Assembly: GCA_028701715.1 (NCBI GenBank) | Contig: JAQVQF010000008.1 | Location: forward strand, 1-22,809 | DNA from: Eubacteriales bacterium | GTDB lineage: Bacteria > Bacillota > Clostridia > Oscillospirales > CAG-382 | Length of the DNA stretch: 22,809 nucleotides | Reading direction: 5' to 3' | In this document: positions 22,787 through 22,809 of the stretch, in pieces | Position numbering within the stretch: the first letter of the stretch is position 1 | Layout of the letters: every line of letters starts with the position of its first letter | Position numbers and translations under genes: made by a program | The notes under the pieces: generated by a model | Seen by the model: the letters and a program-made list of their open reading frames with translations, nothing else | Told to the model about the DNA's origin: nothing | Databases searched by the model: none

Positions 22787-22809
22787 ATGGACAATCCAAA
22801 TTGTAACAC
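22787..22809 (+). CDS. Start of an unidentified gene, cut by the window end
   Basis: ATG at 22787 follows GAAAGGA with 8 nt spacing and opens MDNPNCN before the window ends. Seven complete codons cannot identify a family. The transposase of an insertion sequence is possible given the inverted repeats just upstream, but there is no direct support. It is divergent from the rhomboid-like gene, 145 bp away. Confidence 0.4.

Overview
The window looks like a chromosomal stretch from a low-to-mid GC Gram-positive bacterium of class Clostridia, probably an uncultured gut-type lineage. This is inferred from several things: the str-operon order rpoC-rpsL-rpsG-fusA-tuf, the holB-ricT pair, an ECF-type riboflavin transporter behind an FMN riboswitch, strong GGAGG-type ribosome binding sites, and a dockerin remnant. 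I cannot name a genus from the sequence alone.

Region 1 (1-4720, + strand) is translation machinery: the last 24 codons of rpoC, then rpsL with its own consensus promoter, a structured 174-nt gap, rpsG (GTG start), fusA, and tuf with a second consensus promoter. Region 2 (4741-6824, + strand) is the riboflavin and CBS block. An FMN riboswitch with an intrinsic terminator comes first, then a 161-aa protein I do not recognise, the riboflavin S-component RibU, and a two-CBS-domain protein whose stop codon lies inside a bidirectional terminator. Region 3 (6838-11733, - strand) holds, in transcription order, holB, ricT (PSP1 family), an MBOAT acyltransferase and a DHHW/AlgJ-like protein. The last two form a polysaccharide O-acetylation pair. 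Region 4 (11913-17295, - strand) holds, in transcription order, a metallo-beta-lactamase-fold hydrolase, a D-lyxose/D-mannose isomerase-type cupin, a PfkB-family fructokinase-like enzyme and a GH38 alpha-mannosidase. The last three fit one pathway from alpha-mannosides through mannose and fructose to fructose 6-phosphate. Region 5 (17405-20339, + strand) is argS, yebC and a zinc-ribbon membrane protein, closed by a bidirectional terminator. Region 6 (20342-22641, - strand) holds a catalytically dead rhomboid-like membrane protein, a secreted cell-surface protein with a C-terminal PPTGDTG/TM/KRK anchor, and a dockerin remnant directly behind that protein's stop codon. A new + strand reading frame begins at 22787 and is cut by the window end.

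No phage, complete insertion sequence, CRISPR array, tRNA or rRNA was found. The least explained signals are: a 49-bp element present twice, each copy just after a minus-strand stop codon, with two compensatory base-pair changes in its stem; mutually exclusive hairpins next to the isomerase ribosome binding site; the unknown protein under FMN-riboswitch control; and the dockerin remnant.
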